The notes under the pieces: model-generated
Databases searched by the model: none
Told to the model about the DNA's origin: nothing
What the model saw: the letters and a program-made list of their open reading frames with translations, nothing else
Assembly (NCBI GenBank): GCA_963668435.2
Contig: CAXXSC010000001.1
Location: 744,001-808,000, forward strand
Length of the DNA stretch: 64,000 nt
Direction of reading: 5' to 3'
Source of the DNA: G963668435 sp963668435
GTDB taxonomy: Bacteria; Latescibacterota; Latescibacteria; Latescibacterales; Latescibacteraceae
In this document: positions 1 to 8,589 of the stretch, in pieces
Numbering within the stretch: the stretch's first letter is position 1
Layout of the letters: each line of letters starts with the position of its first letter
Made by a program: the position numbers and the translations under genes

Positions 1-727
1 TGATAACGGTCTGGAAACGTTTTTCGCTCTGACGGCGCGATGATTCGGCAATTATTGTCCTTTTTGTGATTCTTATATTGCTGGTAACAATAAAGAGCAT
101 GACCAAAAATATTATCAGAAATATCAGAAACGATGCGCGACGGGCGTCTGATGTGATTCTCTCGATATCGTCGTTGACATCATTGATATACAGGCCGGAG
201 CCGATAACCCATCCCCACGGCTCGAATCCCTTGACATACGACAGTTTCGGCACCATCCTGTCCGGATTGTCCTGCCATTGCCACTCGTATTCAATGAATC
301 CGCCGCCGTTTTCCCTGACCTGTTTGACCGCTTCGACAAAAAGCCTCGTTCCTGAAGGATCCTCGAAATTACTGAGATCGCTGCCGTTCAAATCTGTCCT
401 GTATGGATGCATGATCATGTACGGGTGCATATCGTTGATCCAGACATAGTCTTTCATTTCCGGACCGTAACGCATGTTGGATATCTGTTTTTTTGCGGAC
501 TCCTGTGCATCTTTGAGGCTGATAGTGCCTGCCTTGACCTCTTTGTCATATTCGTTGAGGATGCTCCAGACAGCCTTGGTTACCTCTGTTACTGTAGCGC
601 GCTTGCCGTCCAGAAGGCTTTTATGATAACCGGGAAGGATGTAATAGAAGATAATAAAAACAAACAGGAATACCGCTCCCAGTGCGGGAACGACAGCCAG
701 TAGGTTTTTTCGTGTTATCAGTCCCAT
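1..727 (-). CDS. Cache-domain membrane sensor, probably histidine kinase (partial, C-terminus outside window)
   Basis: The reverse complement reads as one open frame of 242 codons from an ATG at 727 to the left edge, so the C-terminal part is missing. A short N-terminus is followed by a membrane segment at about residues 9-31, an extracytoplasmic domain at about 40-190 with the motif YVWINDMHPYMIMHP and a later GWVIGSGLYI, and a second membrane segment at about 201-222. This is the layout of a single-Cache (sCache_2) sensor. The last visible residues, ESSRRQSEKRFQTVI, resemble the linker entering a PAS domain, which favours a hybrid or histidine kinase over a chemoreceptor. AGGA lies about six bases before the ATG. 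The effector type is inferred; the sensor half is well supported. Confidence 0.8.
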   Translation of the reverse strand, partial: MGLITRKNLLAVVPALGAVFLFVFIIFYYILPGYHKSLLDGKRATVTEVTKAVWSILNEYDKEVKAGTISLKDAQESAKKQISNMRYGPEMKDYVWINDMHPYMIMHPYRTDLNGSDLSNFEDPSGTRLFVEAVKQVRENGGGFIEYEWQWQDNPDRMVPKLSYVKGFEPWGWVIGSGLYINDVNDDIERITSDARRASFLIFLIIFLVMLFIVTSNIRITKRTIIAESSRRQSEKRFQTVI

Positions 728-863
728 ATATGATCCTGTCAGGTCGCCGGATTGTCATCGGGCCTGTTTAATGAAACTCTATTTCCCGAATGGGGATAAT
801 TGATTTTAATTAATATAATACAATTTCCAAATCATTATGTCAATTATGCACATATATATATTT

Positions 864-1430
864 TTAAGCGGTCTGTCTGCCGATCAATGCCAGAAATTCA
901 GCCCGTGTCGCCGCCTCATTATGGAATGAGCCGAGAACCGAGGACGTGGTCATTATCGAGTTCTGTTTTTCAACGCCTCGCATCATCATGCAGAGATGAC
1001 GGCATTCTATGACAACTCCGACGCCTTCAGGTTTGATTGTATCATAAATGACCTTGGCAATCTGCGATGTCAGGCGTTCCTGGATCTGGAGACGCCTGGC
1101 GAAAATCTCGACGACTCGGGCGAGTTTCGACACTCCCAGGATTTCATTGTTTGGAATGTAGCCCACATGGCAGCGGCCGAAGAACGGCAGCATATGATGT
1201 TCGCACATGCTGAATATCTCGATATCCCGGGCGATGATCATGTTATTGACCTCTGACTGGAAAATCGCCTCGTTGATCGCTTCATCCGGATCGATGCTAT
1301 AGCCCTGTGTCAGAAACGCCATGGCTTTTGCAGCTCTTTCCGGAGTTTTCAAGAGCCCTTCCCGTTCGGGATCTTCACCCATTTCCACAAGAAGTTCTCT
1401 GTATAATTCGCTGACACGTTCGATATTCAT
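864..1430 (-). CDS. folE: GTP cyclohydrolase I
   Basis: Converts GTP to 7,8-dihydroneopterin triphosphate, the first step of folate and pterin synthesis, in the cytoplasm. The 188-residue length is normal for the family. The zinc ligands are visible: Cys76 and His79 in the MCEHH motif and Cys147 in ECRHLC. The family signature around HMLPFFG and the IQERLT segment are intact. The start codon overlaps the end of folK by four bases, so the two are translationally coupled. It is the last gene of the minus-strand series SDR-folB-folK-folE. Nothing suggests truncation or transfer. Confidence 0.96.
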   Translation of the reverse strand: MNIERVSELYRELLVEMGEDPEREGLLKTPERAAKAMAFLTQGYSIDPDEAINEAIFQSEVNNMIIARDIEIFSMCEHHMLPFFGRCHVGYIPNNEILGVSKLARVVEIFARRLQIQERLTSQIAKVIYDTIKPEGVGVVIECRHLCMMMRGVEKQNSIMTTSSVLGSFHNEAATRAEFLALIGRQTA

Positions 1431-1939
1431 ATCATTCTCCTTAAAATCTTTGTGGTGTCACCTTCGGCAGTCATCTCGTTCCTGTCCATTTTCCGGGCGA
1501 TGTTTTCAATCATATCACCCGTGCCAGGCAGGATCAGAGATGGTGCAATTTCAAACAGCGGTACTGCTATGAACGGCCTTGTGTAAATATCCGGATCGGG
1601 TATACGCATATCATTACTGTCGATGACTCTGCTCCCGAAAAGGAGGATATCGAGATCTATGGGTCGCGAGGCGTATTTGTCGCTGCATCGTACTCTGCCG
1701 AGCGTTTTTTCAATAGCTTGCAGAATTGTATGTTTGAGGGTATGAGGATCAATCTCCGTTTCTATCTGCCAGACTGCGTTCAGATAATCGGGCTGATTCC
1801 TGTCCCCGAGCGCTTTTGTCCTGTACACGGTTGATGTTTTTGTTACATGTTCTTTGTCTGCCAGAATAGCAAGAGCTTGCGGCAGCATGTTTTCCGGTTC
1901 GATATTGCTTCCGACACCGATATAACAGATTTCTGTCAT
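1427..1939 (-). CDS. folK: 2-amino-4-hydroxy-6-hydroxymethyldihydropteridine diphosphokinase (HPPK)
   Basis: Transfers pyrophosphate from ATP to 6-hydroxymethyl-7,8-dihydropterin, making the substrate for dihydropteroate synthase. The 170-residue protein begins with the family N-terminus YIGVGSNIEPE and carries the signature RPIDLDIL at residues 92-99, whose aspartates bind Mg-ATP. It lies two bases downstream of the folB stop codon and overlaps folE by four bases, which indicates one transcript. folP and folC are not in the window. Confidence 0.95.
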   Translation of the reverse strand: MTEICYIGVGSNIEPENMLPQALAILADKEHVTKTSTVYRTKALGDRNQPDYLNAVWQIETEIDPHTLKHTILQAIEKTLGRVRCSDKYASRPIDLDILLFGSRVIDSNDMRIPDPDIYTRPFIAVPLFEIAPSLILPGTGDMIENIARKMDRNEMTAEGDTTKILRRMI

Positions 1940-1941
1940 GT

Positions 1942-2304
1942 TCAGTGTTTCCGTTTCCGCTCGATTTCAACTGCAACAGAACGCGCGAAACGCAGTGCGC
2001 CCGGTTTGTCAACTGTGACCGCCGCACGTTCGACATGCCTGTCCTGCAGGCAGACATCAGCGATCTCTTCTGCAAGACGTTCCAGCAGGTTGAAAGAAGA
2101 TTTTTCGACCATGGCGATGACCGCTTTCTTGACCGCTTTGTAATCAGCGGTATCTTCAATGGCATCGCTTCTGCCTGCTTTACCTGTGTCGGTGAAAAGC
2201 GTGATGTTGATCATGACATCCTGTTTCGCCGAACGCTCGTCGTCATTGAACCCGATGATACATCTGAGAAACAGATCGCGAATGTGGATTTTGTCATATG
2301 TCAT
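1942..2304 (-). CDS. folB: Dihydroneopterin aldolase
   Basis: Cleaves dihydroneopterin to 6-hydroxymethyl-dihydropterin and glycolaldehyde. The 120-residue protein has the family features: an N-terminal IHIRDLFLRCIIGFNDDER segment with the conserved Glu after the IG turn, a Tyr in ADYKAV, and a Lys in VDKPGALRFA near the C-terminus. Its start overlaps the stop of the upstream SDR gene by four bases. It sits between the SDR and folK, as expected for a pterin operon. Confidence 0.93.
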   Translation of the reverse strand: MTYDKIHIRDLFLRCIIGFNDDERSAKQDVMINITLFTDTGKAGRSDAIEDTADYKAVKKAVIAMVEKSSFNLLERLAEEIADVCLQDRHVERAAVTVDKPGALRFARSVAVEIERKRKH

Positions 2305-3059
2305 CGTGTCAGCCCTTCTGCGATCCTTTTCAGGTTTTCACCGCCGTCGACCGTAATGATCTGCCCTGTGACGAATTCGGCTCCGAGGAGGTAGAGGACT
2401 GCATCCGCGATATCTTCGGCTGTTCCGTGTCTGCCAAGAAGTGTCTGATCTGATAATTTTTTGAGATGGCTGCTGTCTTTGCCCGGTGGCGGCAAAATGA
2501 TTCCGGGTGCAACGGCATTGATCCTGATGCCGGGTGCGTACTCAACAGCGCAAAGCTCGGTCAGGTCTCTCAATGTGTTTTTACTGAGCTGATAGGCCGC
2601 ATGTTTTCTGTCGATACGGTCAATCCTGCTGTCGAGAATGTTGACAACTGCCCCTGTTTCGACCGTTGAGGCAAACGCCCTGATAAGCTCGAACGGGCTC
2701 AATGCATTGACATCGAGAATCTCGTGGATTTCTTTCACGGACATACTGCCGGGTGTCGACGGCGGAAAAATCGAGGCATTATTTATAAGGAAATCAAGTT
2801 TTCCCGCTATCCTGACAGATTCCCCGACAAGCTCTTTTGCCGCGCTCGTATCGTTGAGGTCGGCGCTGACAGTCCAGGCATTTACTCCTGATTCACGCAG
2901 CTGACTGGCCGTTTCGGCAGCCTCTTTTTCCGAATTTCGATAATGAATGACTACATCGATGCCCACTGAGGCAAGCGCAAGGGAAATTGCCCGGCCGATA
3001 CGTTTCGCGCCACCGGTGACAAGTGCTGTTTTTCCTGCCAAAGAAGCTTTATCCGGCAT
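2301..3059 (-). CDS. SDR oxidoreductase of the pteridine reductase (PTR1/FolM-like) type
   Basis: A 252-residue classical short-chain dehydrogenase. Residues 15-22 are TGGAKRIG, the arginine-containing nucleotide loop typical of pteridine reductases; NNAS is at 93-96. The active site shows Asp143, Tyr156 and Lys160. This is the Asp-Tyr-Lys spacing of PTR1-type pteridine reductases rather than the usual Ser-Tyr-Lys of SDRs. It overlaps folB by four bases. The likely role is NADPH-dependent reduction of dihydropterins or dihydrofolate, which could stand in for a DHFR in this pathway. The catalytic residues are seen; the substrate is inferred from context. Confidence 0.82.
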   Translation of the reverse strand: MPDKASLAGKTALVTGGAKRIGRAISLALASVGIDVVIHYRNSEKEAAETASQLRESGVNAWTVSADLNDTSAAKELVGESVRIAGKLDFLINNASIFPPSTPGSMSVKEIHEILDVNALSPFELIRAFASTVETGAVVNILDSRIDRIDRKHAAYQLSKNTLRDLTELCAVEYAPGIRINAVAPGIILPPPGKDSSHLKKLSDQTLLGRHGTAEDIADAVLYLLGAEFVTGQIITVDGGENLKRIAEGLTR

Positions 3060-3130
3060 ATCGAGCCCTTATTATCAGTTCCATTATTACATAAAGTATG
3101 TACGTATTGGCATAAAAAAGCAAACATTTA

Positions 3131-4558
3131 TTAAACGTTTTTATGCTCTCTTCGCTGACGTTTTTTTATAAGGAGACGCTGAATGCGGCGGTGGGTTTCG
3201 TTTGTCAGCGGCATGAATATGAGGATAACCGAGCCTGCGATTATGAAAAATCCCACACCGGGGCCGTAAATGAGAGCGAGTTTCCATGTAACATCGGCTG
3301 TCTGTGTCTGGTTGGGGATGTAGCCGATAAGTGAGAGCAGATGCCCGGTAACAATCAGGGCGACTGCGCGGGAGAGCTTGATTCCCATTTTCCAGATGCC
3401 GAAATAGAGGCCCTCGCGGTTGATGCCGGATTTTAACTCGTCGAGATCGACAGAATCGGCAACAAGGGTTTCGATCAGGGTTATCGAGCCGACAAGGCTG
3501 CCTGCGACCATTGCGGTCAGCATCGCGGGCATTGTCATCCCCTGGGGCAGGAAAGGATGGCAGATTGTTATTATTACGCCAAGCAGGGCCGAGGCGATTA
3601 TGGCCGGTTTCTTTTTGCCATAATGGCGCGCGATGAAAACCCAGAACGCTATCGAGAGAGAAAATACGATTACGAACAGCGCCAGGATGGATTGTACGCT
3701 GTTCTCGGGAAGCAGGAGCCTGTACCGGTAATAATAAAGTGAAAACGACGAGTTGAGCGATATTCCGATCATGGCGAAACAATAAGCTATGAAAAGCGGC
3801 AGGAAAGCCCTGTTCCGGAAAGCTTCTTTCAAGAACCTAAACAAGTCGCCGGGACCGGAGAGGGAGTAGGAGCCGCTGCGTTTGTCAATCCTTCGGGTCG
3901 CGAAAAAAGTAGTCGCGCTGGCACAGACAATGATGATCGCAAGAACCTGTGCCGCACGGTGGTGTGCGAGGATTGAATTTTCAATGCTTCTGTCGGCATA
4001 AACAGTCAGAAGGAATATGCCGGGCAGAATTGTACCGGCAAAAAAGCCGACATTGCCGAAAAAGAGACGCCATCCGAAAACCTCAACCCGTTCGTGCGGG
4101 TTGAATGTCAGGTCGCGCGCAAGGGCGAAGTGCGGAACGGACACGACTGTCATGCAGGTGTTGACCAGGATGTAGGTGACAAGAAGATACAGGAATTTAC
4201 CTGTCTGTCCCGGTTCCCCCGGATTACTGAAAAGGAGAATGACCGCGAACGAGAGCAGTACGGCGCCGATAAGGATATAGGGGCGCCGTTTTCCCCAGCG
4301 TGTGTGGGTTATATCCGAGATCATGCCCATGACCGGATCGGTGACAGCATCCCATACGACCGCGATGGCGACAGCGTAACCAGCAAGAGCAGGCTTGAGG
4401 CCGATATAGTCGGTGTAGAATATCAACAGGTAAAGCCTGATCAGCATTTCTGTCGCCATGGTTCCCAGTTCCGAGACACCATAGCCAATCTTTGAGGCAT
4501 GAGAAAGGACGGGATTGCCGTTTTCTGCCGTGTTATTTTCGTGAATAGTATCGTTCAT
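3131..4558 (-). CDS. MFS transporter, glycoside-pentoside-hexuronide:cation symporter (GPH/MelB-like) family
   Basis: A 475-residue polytopic inner-membrane protein with about 12 membrane segments. The N-terminus carries GYGVSELGTM and the GPH signature from DPVMGMISD into the RWGKRRPY cytoplasmic loop, as in MelB. A second half begins at about residue 235 after a basic loop. Expected role: Na+- or H+-coupled uptake of sugars, glycosides or uronates. It lies 71 bases upstream of the pteridine-reductase gene and 72 bases downstream of the SDR-like gene at 4631. It may share a transcript with them although its function is unrelated to folate. The substrate cannot be read from sequence. Confidence 0.88.
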   Translation of the reverse strand: MNDTIHENNTAENGNPVLSHASKIGYGVSELGTMATEMLIRLYLLIFYTDYIGLKPALAGYAVAIAVVWDAVTDPVMGMISDITHTRWGKRRPYILIGAVLLSFAVILLFSNPGEPGQTGKFLYLLVTYILVNTCMTVVSVPHFALARDLTFNPHERVEVFGWRLFFGNVGFFAGTILPGIFLLTVYADRSIENSILAHHRAAQVLAIIIVCASATTFFATRRIDKRSGSYSLSGPGDLFRFLKEAFRNRAFLPLFIAYCFAMIGISLNSSFSLYYYRYRLLLPENSVQSILALFVIVFSLSIAFWVFIARHYGKKKPAIIASALLGVIITICHPFLPQGMTMPAMLTAMVAGSLVGSITLIETLVADSVDLDELKSGINREGLYFGIWKMGIKLSRAVALIVTGHLLSLIGYIPNQTQTADVTWKLALIYGPGVGFFIIAGSVILIFMPLTNETHRRIQRLLIKKRQRREHKNV

Positions 4559-4630
4559 GTGAGTTTTGTATGAAGTGTCGTTTCGGTTCTGCGGATGTTT
4601 CCTTGCATACGTGTATATAAGATATGACGC

Positions 4631-5551
4631 TTAACGCAGATAAAATATTCCATTTAATGAAAACTTTTTTGCTTCGATACTGTAATTCCGGAAAATTTCT
4701 TTTGAATCGCAGACATTGCCCTCCATGAGCATTGTCAATTGATCGCGGCTTGCCGGAAACCAGGCAAAACGGTCAAAAAGGAAAGCCAGCGATTTTGCCA
4801 GTGCTACAGGCGCGGGTAAAAAGATTTTATTAAGGCCGCTTGCCTCGGCAATGATGGATAGTAACTTTTTCCAGTCGAGAGAATCCGGTCCGCCGAGGGG
4901 GATTGTTTTCCCGATGCTTTTATCGTCCTTGATAATCGCGGCAACCACGGCTGAGAGATCATCGACATGGACCGGTGTGAATTTCATTCCTCCGGGATTA
5001 TGCGGAAGGATGCCGCTGTAAAAAAGCGGTGCAGGCAGCGGCATTTTAAGCAGCGAATCACGGATGTCGGTGCAGAATTCCTTTCTGCCGCGCGGATTGC
5101 CGAAAACAATGGACGGTCTAAGGATCGTCCAGTCCAGCCCGCTTTCCTTGAGTGCCGTTTCCCCCCGGTATTTGCTCGTCTGATACGCGACACCGTCCTG
5201 TTTGACACCGTTGGCACTGATAAGTATGTAGCGTTTTACTCCCGCTTCATATGCCAGTTTGGCTGTCAGGGCTACCCGGTCATGATGAAGGTCTTCGAAC
5301 GTGATCCCTTTTTGCGGATATTCGCGAATGATTCCGACAGTGTAGATCAGGATGTCGCATTCATGGATAAGCCTCTTGAGGGCATCGATATCCTGCAGCC
5401 GCCCACGTACGATTTCGATTCTTTCTCCGGTTCCTGCAGGTGTTTCGGCCTCAGTCCTGACGAGCAGCCGGAGAGTGTGGCCGTCCTTGTGCAGTTTCTC
5501 CGTGATATGGCTTCCGATAAAACCGGTTCCGCCGAATAGACCGATAGTCAT
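4631..5551 (-). CDS. Atypical SDR, NAD(P)-binding NDUFA9/NmrA-like
   Basis: A 306-residue protein with the nucleotide-binding turn GGTGFIGSHI at residues 6-15 and a YQTSKYRGE segment carrying the Tyr-x3-Lys pair. The stretch LDWTILRPSIVFG is typical of the complex I NDUFA9-like / NAD-dependent epimerase-like atypical SDRs, which often bind NAD(P)H without known catalysis. It is the most upstream gene of the minus-strand series that runs into folE, divergent from the ferritin-like gene. The fold is clear; the reaction is unknown. Confidence 0.8.
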   Translation of the reverse strand: MTIGLFGGTGFIGSHITEKLHKDGHTLRLLVRTEAETPAGTGERIEIVRGRLQDIDALKRLIHECDILIYTVGIIREYPQKGITFEDLHHDRVALTAKLAYEAGVKRYILISANGVKQDGVAYQTSKYRGETALKESGLDWTILRPSIVFGNPRGRKEFCTDIRDSLLKMPLPAPLFYSGILPHNPGGMKFTPVHVDDLSAVVAAIIKDDKSIGKTIPLGGPDSLDWKKLLSIIAEASGLNKIFLPAPVALAKSLAFLFDRFAWFPASRDQLTMLMEGNVCDSKEIFRNYSIEAKKFSLNGIFYLR

Positions 5552-5676
5552 TGCACTGTTGTCGCATTCCCGCCCTCGACGCCGCTTTTAAAATGGAACG
5601 TGAGGCGAAAGACGGCGTTAAAGATGATATAGCTGTTGCCTGCCCGCAGTTTCGTAGAAAGTCGTTAAAGAATATA

Positions 5677-5705
5677 TTGCAAATGCATGTATTATGTGAT
5701 AAAAT
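5677..5705 (+). promoter_or_regulatory. Possible sigma-70-type promoter for the ferritin-like gene
   Basis: TTGCAA at 5677-5682 and TAAAAT at 5700-5705 are separated by exactly 17 bases, about 90 bases upstream of the ferritin-like start. No other good pair was seen in this divergent spacer. Confidence 0.4.
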
Positions 5706-5791
5706 ACTGAACGAAATACAATACTGCAATACTTGTGTTCATTTTTTTAACAGGAACCGGGGCTGCCCCCGTAACTATCTGGAGGACTGTA

Positions 5792-6325
5792 ATGAAATTT
5801 GCCAGTGATGCAACCATTGCAATACTTGAAAATGCCCTCGAACGTGAGAAGCAGACACGGGATTTTTACAGTTCATGCCTCGATAGTGCGAAAATCAGCG
5901 GCACCCAAGTGATATTGCGTTCGCTCACTGCCGATGAAGAACGTCATGTGGCAATTGTTACGGCCCTGCTCGACGAGGCCCGCTCTGGCGGTAATGCCTC
6001 CTCTGTCGATACTGGCTGCAGTGATTCGGCGCAGACTGTTTTTTCCGGAGCTTTTCCGCATAAAATGACTGCTGACGCGGATTTCACCGCTGAATCAACC
6101 AGTGTTGGCACACTGCTTTCAAAAGCACTCGCCAACGAAAAGGAAAGTCACGATAATTACGCGAAAGCCGCGGTGGACTCGCTTGATGCCGATGCCGCGG
6201 AGATTTTTGAGGCACTTGCCGCTGAGGAGCAGAAACATTACATCCTGATTGATAACCTTGTCAATTATCTCGACGATCCCGATACATGGCTCTATAAAGA
6301 GGAAAATCAGCTTTTCAATCTCTGA
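5792..6325 (+). CDS. Ferritin-like diiron protein (rubrerythrin-domain, no rubredoxin domain)
   Basis: A 177-residue cytoplasmic protein made of two halves, each with a paired iron-binding helix pattern. The first half has LEREKQTRDFY at about 16-26 and DEERH at 48-52. The second has ANEKESHDNY at about 114-123 and AEEQKH at 144-149. The Glu...Glu-x2-His layout is that of the rubrerythrin/ferritin-like superfamily. There is no C-terminal Cys-x2-Cys rubredoxin domain. A role in peroxide reduction or iron handling is likely but not proven. The ATG at 5792 was chosen because GGAGG lies ten bases upstream; an in-frame extension to 5735 has no ribosome site. A terminator follows. Confidence 0.8.
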   Translation: MKFASDATIAILENALEREKQTRDFYSSCLDSAKISGTQVILRSLTADEERHVAIVTALLDEARSGGNASSVDTGCSDSAQTVFSGAFPHKMTADADFTAESTSVGTLLSKALANEKESHDNYAKAAVDSLDADAAEIFEALAAEEQKHYILIDNLVNYLDDPDTWLYKEENQLFNL

Positions 6326-6383
6326 GCGGATGTTTCCGCAGATGAGTGGGCTGAAAGCTGGACAGGAATGTTTCGGCAAAGAG

Positions 6384-6414
6384 AAATCCCCGCAGGACAG
6401 GCGGGGATTTTTTT
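6384..6414 (+). terminator. Rho-independent terminator after the ferritin-like gene
   Basis: A perfect ten-base stem (AAATCCCCGC paired with GCGGGGATTT) around a seven-base loop, running into a T tract. Confidence 0.9.
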
Positions 6415-6591
6415 ATATGTTGGCAATAGGATAGTATGAATTACCCCGTTTCATGATCATCTCTGCTCCCTTTTTAAACAGCCCTGTTTTTTTTCTACAC
6501 AGCGATTATGCAAACAGTCCAAGAATGGTATGTGTCGCTAAGTTGTTGAATATCATGCAATAATGTTCCGTTATTCCTTTCCTTTAAATAA

Positions 6592-6608
6592 TTGGCATTT
6601 CTTTTGCA
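6592..6608 (+). promoter_or_regulatory. Sigma-54 (RpoN) -24/-12 promoter for amtB-glnK
   Basis: TTGGCA at 6592-6597 and TTTTGCA at 6602-6608 place the invariant GG and GC exactly 12 bases apart, as in the TGGCAC-N5-TTGC consensus. It lies about 50 bases before the amtB start, and nitrogen genes are classic RpoN targets. The rest of the 334-base spacer (6326-6659) holds the upstream terminator and no other gene. Confidence 0.8.
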
Positions 6609-6659
6609 TCTATATGCGGCGGGGAAACGATGTCTTACGTGCTAGGAAAGGAGCATTGA

Positions 6660-7982
6660 ATGAGTGTGATAAGAAAATCGCTGTTATGTGTGTTCAGCCT
6701 TGTCTTGCTTATGTCTGTATCAGGGCTGTCATTTGCTGATGACGGTTCCGCGGCTTCGGTGACCGATATCAAGTTTATGATCGATAATCTCTGGGTTCTC
6801 ATCTCGACAATTCTTGTCTTTATCATGCACCTCGGTTTCGCTACGCTCGAATCCGGTCTGACCCGCTCAAAGAACACTGTCAACATCCTGTTCAAGAATG
6901 TTGCCATTGTCGCGATCGGGCTTCTGACTTATTCTCTGGCCGGGTTCAGCCTCATGTATCCAGGTGAAACTTCCGCCGGTGGATGGTTCGGTTTTGCCGG
7001 ATTCGGTATTATTCCTCCCGAGGGCGGAATGACATCGGCATACGGTGATTATACTTACTGGACCGATTTCATTTTCCAGGGCATGTTCGCAGCAACCGCC
7101 GCCACCATCGTCTCAGGCGCAGTCGCCGAGAGGGTTAAACTATCGAGCTTTTTGGTGTTTGCCGCTCTCTACGTGGGTATAGTTTATCCAATCGTCGGCA
7201 TGTGGCACTGGGGCGGTGGATGGCTGGCCGAACTTGGTTTTCATGATTTTGCGGGCTCCACGTTTGTCCATTCAGTTGGCGGATGGGCTGCGCTTGCCGG
7301 TATCATCGTGCTCGGCCCCCGCAGTGGCAAGTATGTAAACGGTCACATCAATCCGATCCCCGGACACAGCATTCCGCTGGCTGCGATTGGTGTTTTCCTT
7401 CTCTGGTTCGGGTGGTACGGCTTTAATGGCGGTTCGGTGCTCAATGCCGATCCCGCGACTGTATCTCTGGTTTTCGTGACCACCTCACTCGGTGCGGCTG
7501 CCGGTGTGATGGGTGCGATCATCACCTCCTGGAAAATCCAGAAAAAACCAGATCTTTCGATGGTGCTCAACGGCTCTCTCGCCGGTCTTGTCGGCATCAC
7601 TGCCGGTGCTGACTGCATTACACCGCTCGAATCGATCATTATTGGTGGAATTGCCGGTGTCATCGTTGTGTTCGCAGTCTTCTTCTTCGACGCCATGCTG
7701 AAAGTGGACGATCCTGTCGGTGCTACTTCCGTCCACCTTGTCTGCGGCATTTGGGGAACCCTCGCTGCCGGTATTTTCGGTGAGGGAAAAAGTGTCGTGG
7801 TTCAGCTTATCGGTATCGCGGTCGTTGGAATTGCCTGTCTCATTACTTCTTTCGCGATCTTCTACGCCGTCAAGGCTATTATGGGTATACGGGTTTCTGC
7901 CGAGGAAGAGAGCCGCGGGCTGGATATTGGCGAGCACGGCATGGAGGCCTATTCCGGATTCCAGATATTCATTACTCAGTAA
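6660..7982 (+). CDS. amtB: Ammonium transporter (Amt family)
   Basis: Trimeric inner-membrane ammonium/ammonia channel. The 440-residue protein has an N-terminal signal peptide (about 1-26) followed by 11 membrane segments. The twin pore histidines are present as His204 in FVHSVGGWAAL and His359 in ATSVHLVCGIWG, and the aromatic/Asp motif WTDFIFQGMFAATAATI is intact. AAAGGAG precedes the ATG. It is 105 bases upstream of the PII gene, the usual amtB-glnK pairing, and a sigma-54 promoter lies in front, so nitrogen-limited expression is expected. Confidence 0.97.
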   Translation: MSVIRKSLLCVFSLVLLMSVSGLSFADDGSAASVTDIKFMIDNLWVLISTILVFIMHLGFATLESGLTRSKNTVNILFKNVAIVAIGLLTYSLAGFSLMYPGETSAGGWFGFAGFGIIPPEGGMTSAYGDYTYWTDFIFQGMFAATAATIVSGAVAERVKLSSFLVFAALYVGIVYPIVGMWHWGGGWLAELGFHDFAGSTFVHSVGGWAALAGIIVLGPRSGKYVNGHINPIPGHSIPLAAIGVFLLWFGWYGFNGGSVLNADPATVSLVFVTTSLGAAAGVMGAIITSWKIQKKPDLSMVLNGSLAGLVGITAGADCITPLESIIIGGIAGVIVVFAVFFFDAMLKVDDPVGATSVHLVCGIWGTLAAGIFGEGKSVVVQLIGIAVVGIACLITSFAIFYAVKAIMGIRVSAEEESRGLDIGEHGMEAYSGFQIFITQ

Positions 7983-8087
7983 AGGCTGTCAATACTTCCC
8001 GTTGCCGAGCTGAATCACCGGCGGTGGGCTCGAATAAACGACACCCGAATGTGGAAGAAAATCTGAAATAAATGACTGGAGTATACA

Positions 8088-8429
8088 ATGAAACTGGTAA
8101 TTGCCTATATTCAGCCGCATAAGCTCAATGATGTCAAACAGGAGCTGTATGCGCAGAAAGTCTTTAAAATGTCTGTGACCAATGCCCTCGGCTGCGGTCA
8201 GCAGATGGGGTACCACGAGAGTTACCGCGGTGCCGACATCGAAGTGAACCTCCTGAAGAAAGTCCGTCTCGAGATCGCGGTGAATGAGGACTTCGTCAAG
8301 CCATGTGTCGATGCCATCATTAATGGGGCGAGGACGGGTGAGATCGGGGACGGCAAAATTTTCGTCACCTCTCTCGACGAATGCTATCGTATTCGCACGG
8401 GAGAGACCGGCCGGGATGCAATCGGCTGA
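8088..8429 (+). CDS. glnK: PII nitrogen regulatory protein (GlnK-type) without Tyr51
   Basis: A 113-residue trimeric signal protein that binds ATP/ADP and 2-oxoglutarate and normally blocks AmtB through its T-loop. It aligns with E. coli GlnB without gaps through the T-loop. Gly35, Gly37, Gln39, Gly41, Glu44, Tyr46, Arg47, Gly48 and Ala49 match, and so do Lys90 in GDGKIFV and the RIRTGE end. Position 51, the uridylylated tyrosine in enteric PII, is isoleucine, and Ser49 of cyanobacterial PII is alanine here. The protein therefore probably senses ligands without covalent modification. It is cotranscribed with amtB, and a hairpin terminator follows. Confidence 0.95.
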   Translation: MKLVIAYIQPHKLNDVKQELYAQKVFKMSVTNALGCGQQMGYHESYRGADIEVNLLKKVRLEIAVNEDFVKPCVDAIINGARTGEIGDGKIFVTSLDECYRIRTGETGRDAIG

Positions 8430-8463
8430 GCTTCACCTTGTTACCATATCAATGCAGTGAAAT

Positions 8464-8498
8464 GGCCGCCGCGATATATTGTCGCGAGCGGCTTTTTC
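8464..8498 (+). terminator. Terminator after amtB-glnK
   Basis: A GC-rich hairpin formed by GCCGC-CGCGA and TCGCG-A-GCGGC with a small bulge, ending in five T residues. Confidence 0.8.
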
Positions 8499-8589
8499 AT
8501 TCTCTGGACCGCTTGTTTTTTCAGGTGACTTTCACATGCAGCCTCAGTATATTGCACTAAACGATCACTCATAAAGCTCCGGTAATCAT

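Noticed and set aside
5735..5791. Upstream start for the ferritin-like protein
   Set aside because: No ribosome site, whereas GGAGG precedes the ATG at 5792.
6480..6590. NtrC enhancer site upstream of amtB
   Set aside because: No GCAC-N-GTGC-type palindrome; only loose fragments such as TGCAAAC and TGGTATG.
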